From contig JAFEDG010000142.1 of assembly GCA_018241745.1 (NCBI GenBank), forward strand, positions 43,273 through 107,272: a stretch of 64,000 nucleotides of DNA, in the 5' to 3' direction. Of the stretch, positions 62,715-64,000 are shown one piece after another. The notes beneath the pieces were generated by a model, which saw only the letters and a program-made list of their open reading frames with translations, was not told the origin of the DNA and made no database searches. Position numbers and translations under genes: made by a program. Each line of letters begins with the position of its first letter. Positions within the stretch are counted from its first letter, which is position 1. The DNA comes from Pseudomonadota bacterium. GTDB lineage: Bacteria > Pseudomonadota > Gammaproteobacteria > Burkholderiales > Casimicrobiaceae.

Positions 62715-63617
62715 ATGCCCAGGCGCCCGTTCCTCCACCCGTCATCGCCGCGTTCGCCGCGCGCGCAACTCGCCGCCGTCGCGCTGGCCTGCGCGCTCGC
62801 ACTGGCCGCCGCGGTGCCTGCGCGCGCCGCCTCGGTGCTGGACGCGATCTTCGCCAGTGGCAGCGTCAAGCTCGCCTATCGCGACGGCGCCCCCCCGTTC
62901 TCGTTCCATGAGCGCAACGGCAAGGTGCGCGGCTACTCGGTGGAGTTGTGCGAGCGCGCGCTCGCCCTCGTCGCCGAGGCGCGCCATGCACCGGTTCCGC
63001 GCATCGAGTGGGTGCCGGTCACCGCGGCGACGCGGCTCGACGTCGTCGCCTCCGGCAAGGTCGCTGCGGAATGCGGCACGACGACGATTACGCTGTCGCG
63101 CCGCGAGCGCGTCGACTTCACGCTGCCCATCTACGTCGACGGCGGCGCGGTGCTCGTGCGCGCCGACGGCAAGCTTGCGCGGATGACGGACCTCAAGGGC
63201 AAGCGCATCGCGGTGATCGGCAACACGACGACGGCCGCGGCGCTCACCAAGGCGCTCGCGATCATCGACGCGTCGGCCACGCTGGTGCCGGTCGCCGATG
63301 GGGCCGACGGCGTCGCCGCGCTGGCGGCGGGCCGCGTCGACGGCTATGCCGGCGACCGCATCGTGCTGACGACGCTCCGGGCGCGCAGCGGCCACGCCGC
63401 CGCGCTCTCGTTCCTGCCCACCGATTTTTCGTACGAGCCGTACGGCATCGTCGTGCCACGCGGCGACGAGGACTGGCGGCTCGCGTTGGACCGCGCGCTC
63501 GCCACGCTCTACCGGAGCGGCGAGATCGACCCGATCTTCCGCCGCTGGTTCGGCGACCTGGGCCACCCGGGGCCGCTGCTGAACGCGATGTTCTACCTCA
63601 ACACGCTGCCCGAATGA
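62715..63617 (+). CDS. Family-3 extracellular solute-binding protein (divergent paralogue)
   Basis: A 300-residue periplasmic protein with a signal peptide ('VALACALALAAAVPARAAS') and the SBP_bac_3 fold ('GSVKLAYRDGAPPFSFHERNGKVRGYSVELC', 'ECGTTTITLSRRERVDFTLP', 'YRSGEIDPIFRRWFGDLG'; read in parts). The last 40 residues resemble those of the 61684 protein, including a common ending '...LP/IPE'. Its stop overlaps the next ATG (ATGA). No permease accompanies it on this strand. Confidence 0.92.
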   Translation: MPRRPFLHPSSPRSPRAQLAAVALACALALAAAVPARAASVLDAIFASGSVKLAYRDGAPPFSFHERNGKVRGYSVELCERALALVAEARHAPVPRIEWVPVTAATRLDVVASGKVAAECGTTTITLSRRERVDFTLPIYVDGGAVLVRADGKLARMTDLKGKRIAVIGNTTTAAALTKALAIIDASATLVPVADGADGVAALAAGRVDGYAGDRIVLTTLRARSGHAAALSFLPTDFSYEPYGIVVPRGDEDWRLALDRALATLYRSGEIDPIFRRWFGDLGHPGPLLNAMFYLNTLPE

Positions 63618-64000
63618 ACACCGTGCGCCCGTGGCACGTACTGCTGCTGTTCGCGCCGCTGGCGGTCGCCACTGCCCATGCGCAAGGTGGCGTCCCTGCC
63701 GCGCCGTCGCGCGCAGCGCCCGCGGCCGCGTGCGAGAACTGCGGCACCGTGCTGTCGATCGAGCCCGTCGACACGGATGTCCAGCAATGGACGCCGCTCG
63801 GCTCGGTACCGTCGACCGCGTTCGCGGGCGGCGACCCGACGTCGCAACCAGGCCGCACCAGCACGCAGTACGTGATCGGCCGCGACGGCTCCAACCAGGG
63901 GGCCGTGCAGCTCGGTGCCGCCGGTGGCGCCGTCTACGCGCGCCGGCCGCAGCAGTCGCGCGACCGGCGCTGGCAGGTGACCGTGAAGATGGACCTGGGG
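63614..64000 (+). CDS. Exported protein with CxxCG start of mature domain (cut by window end)
   Basis: The gene runs off the window after 129 residues. A signal peptide ('HVLLLFAPLAVATAHAQ') is followed by a Pro/Ala linker and 'ACENCGTVLSIEPVD', then a Gly/Ser-rich stretch. A 'CxxCGxV.S' opening like this occurs in SlyB-type glycine-zipper outer-membrane proteins of betaproteobacteria, but the zipper itself is not reached. It is translationally coupled to the solute-binding protein gene (ATGA). Confidence 0.6.
   Translation, partial: MNTVRPWHVLLLFAPLAVATAHAQGGVPAAPSRAAPAAACENCGTVLSIEPVDTDVQQWTPLGSVPSTAFAGGDPTSQPGRTSTQYVIGRDGSNQGAVQLGAAGGAVYARRPQQSRDRRWQVTVKMDLG

Overview
The window reads as an uninterrupted chromosomal segment of a GC-rich betaproteobacterium, most likely Burkholderiales. 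The grounds are: the gene order pilB-pilC-pilD-coaE-zapD-yacG; a MutT/ThiE-type fusion; elongation factor P with Arg32 next to its rhamnosyltransferase EarP; a one-piece tmRNA with tag ANDETYALAA; and strong GC bias at third codon positions throughout. No insertion sequence, prophage, CRISPR array, rRNA or tRNA gene was seen. Genes are tightly packed, and no stretch over 300 bases lacks a gene.

Layout. 1-7591: tail of a MutT/ThiE-type protein, then leftward yacG, zapD, coaE, the type IV pilus assembly genes pilD/pilC/pilB and a CorC-type membrane protein. 7626-12786: a CcsA-like protein facing ffh, a TMEM175-like channel, and the operon rpsP-rimM-trmD-rplS with its own promoter and terminator. 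13035-17689: a J-like/RDD/TPR membrane protein, a GT-C type membrane protein, an AEC transporter and a TusA-like protein. 17737-21975: the envelope cluster rsmI / lpoA-yraN-diaA-dolP with a heptose adenylyltransferase. 22072-29805: a signalling and stress-type region with a sigma-54 activator, two response regulators, a CHASE3 histidine kinase, entericidin, small membrane proteins and a ferritin-like protein. 29839-31816: lipocalin, ssrA and two small unknowns. 31871-38696: a seven-gene leftward operon, atzF - ABC transporter - atzG - atzE - gntR, for uptake and deamination of a carboxybiuret/allophanate-type nitrogen source. It is preceded by a tandem 11-bp repeat that looks like an operator. 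38896-45738: two small stress-type proteins, a 1174-residue DUF748/AsmA-like protein, earP-efp and a DsbA-family protein. 45746-50539: a trehalose operon whose OtsA carries an extra membrane-anchored sensor-like N-terminus. 50593-53164: a second SsuABC/NMT1-type ABC transporter. 53295-56893: ada, then a two-gene operon of a TIR-like/TM/TPR protein and a lipoprotein patatin. 56914-64000: a BMP-type nucleoside/sugar ABC system whose operon also starts with a family-3 solute-binding protein. A divergent paralogue of that protein follows, then a truncated periplasmic protein.

The parts most worth follow-up are the TIR-like/patatin pair, the sensor-fused OtsA, the AtzEFG operon lacking a ring-opening enzyme, the tandem operator, and the paired-cysteine repeat protein with its upstream palindromes. 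None is proven to be a new system. All functions come from reading motifs in the translated sequence, without database search.
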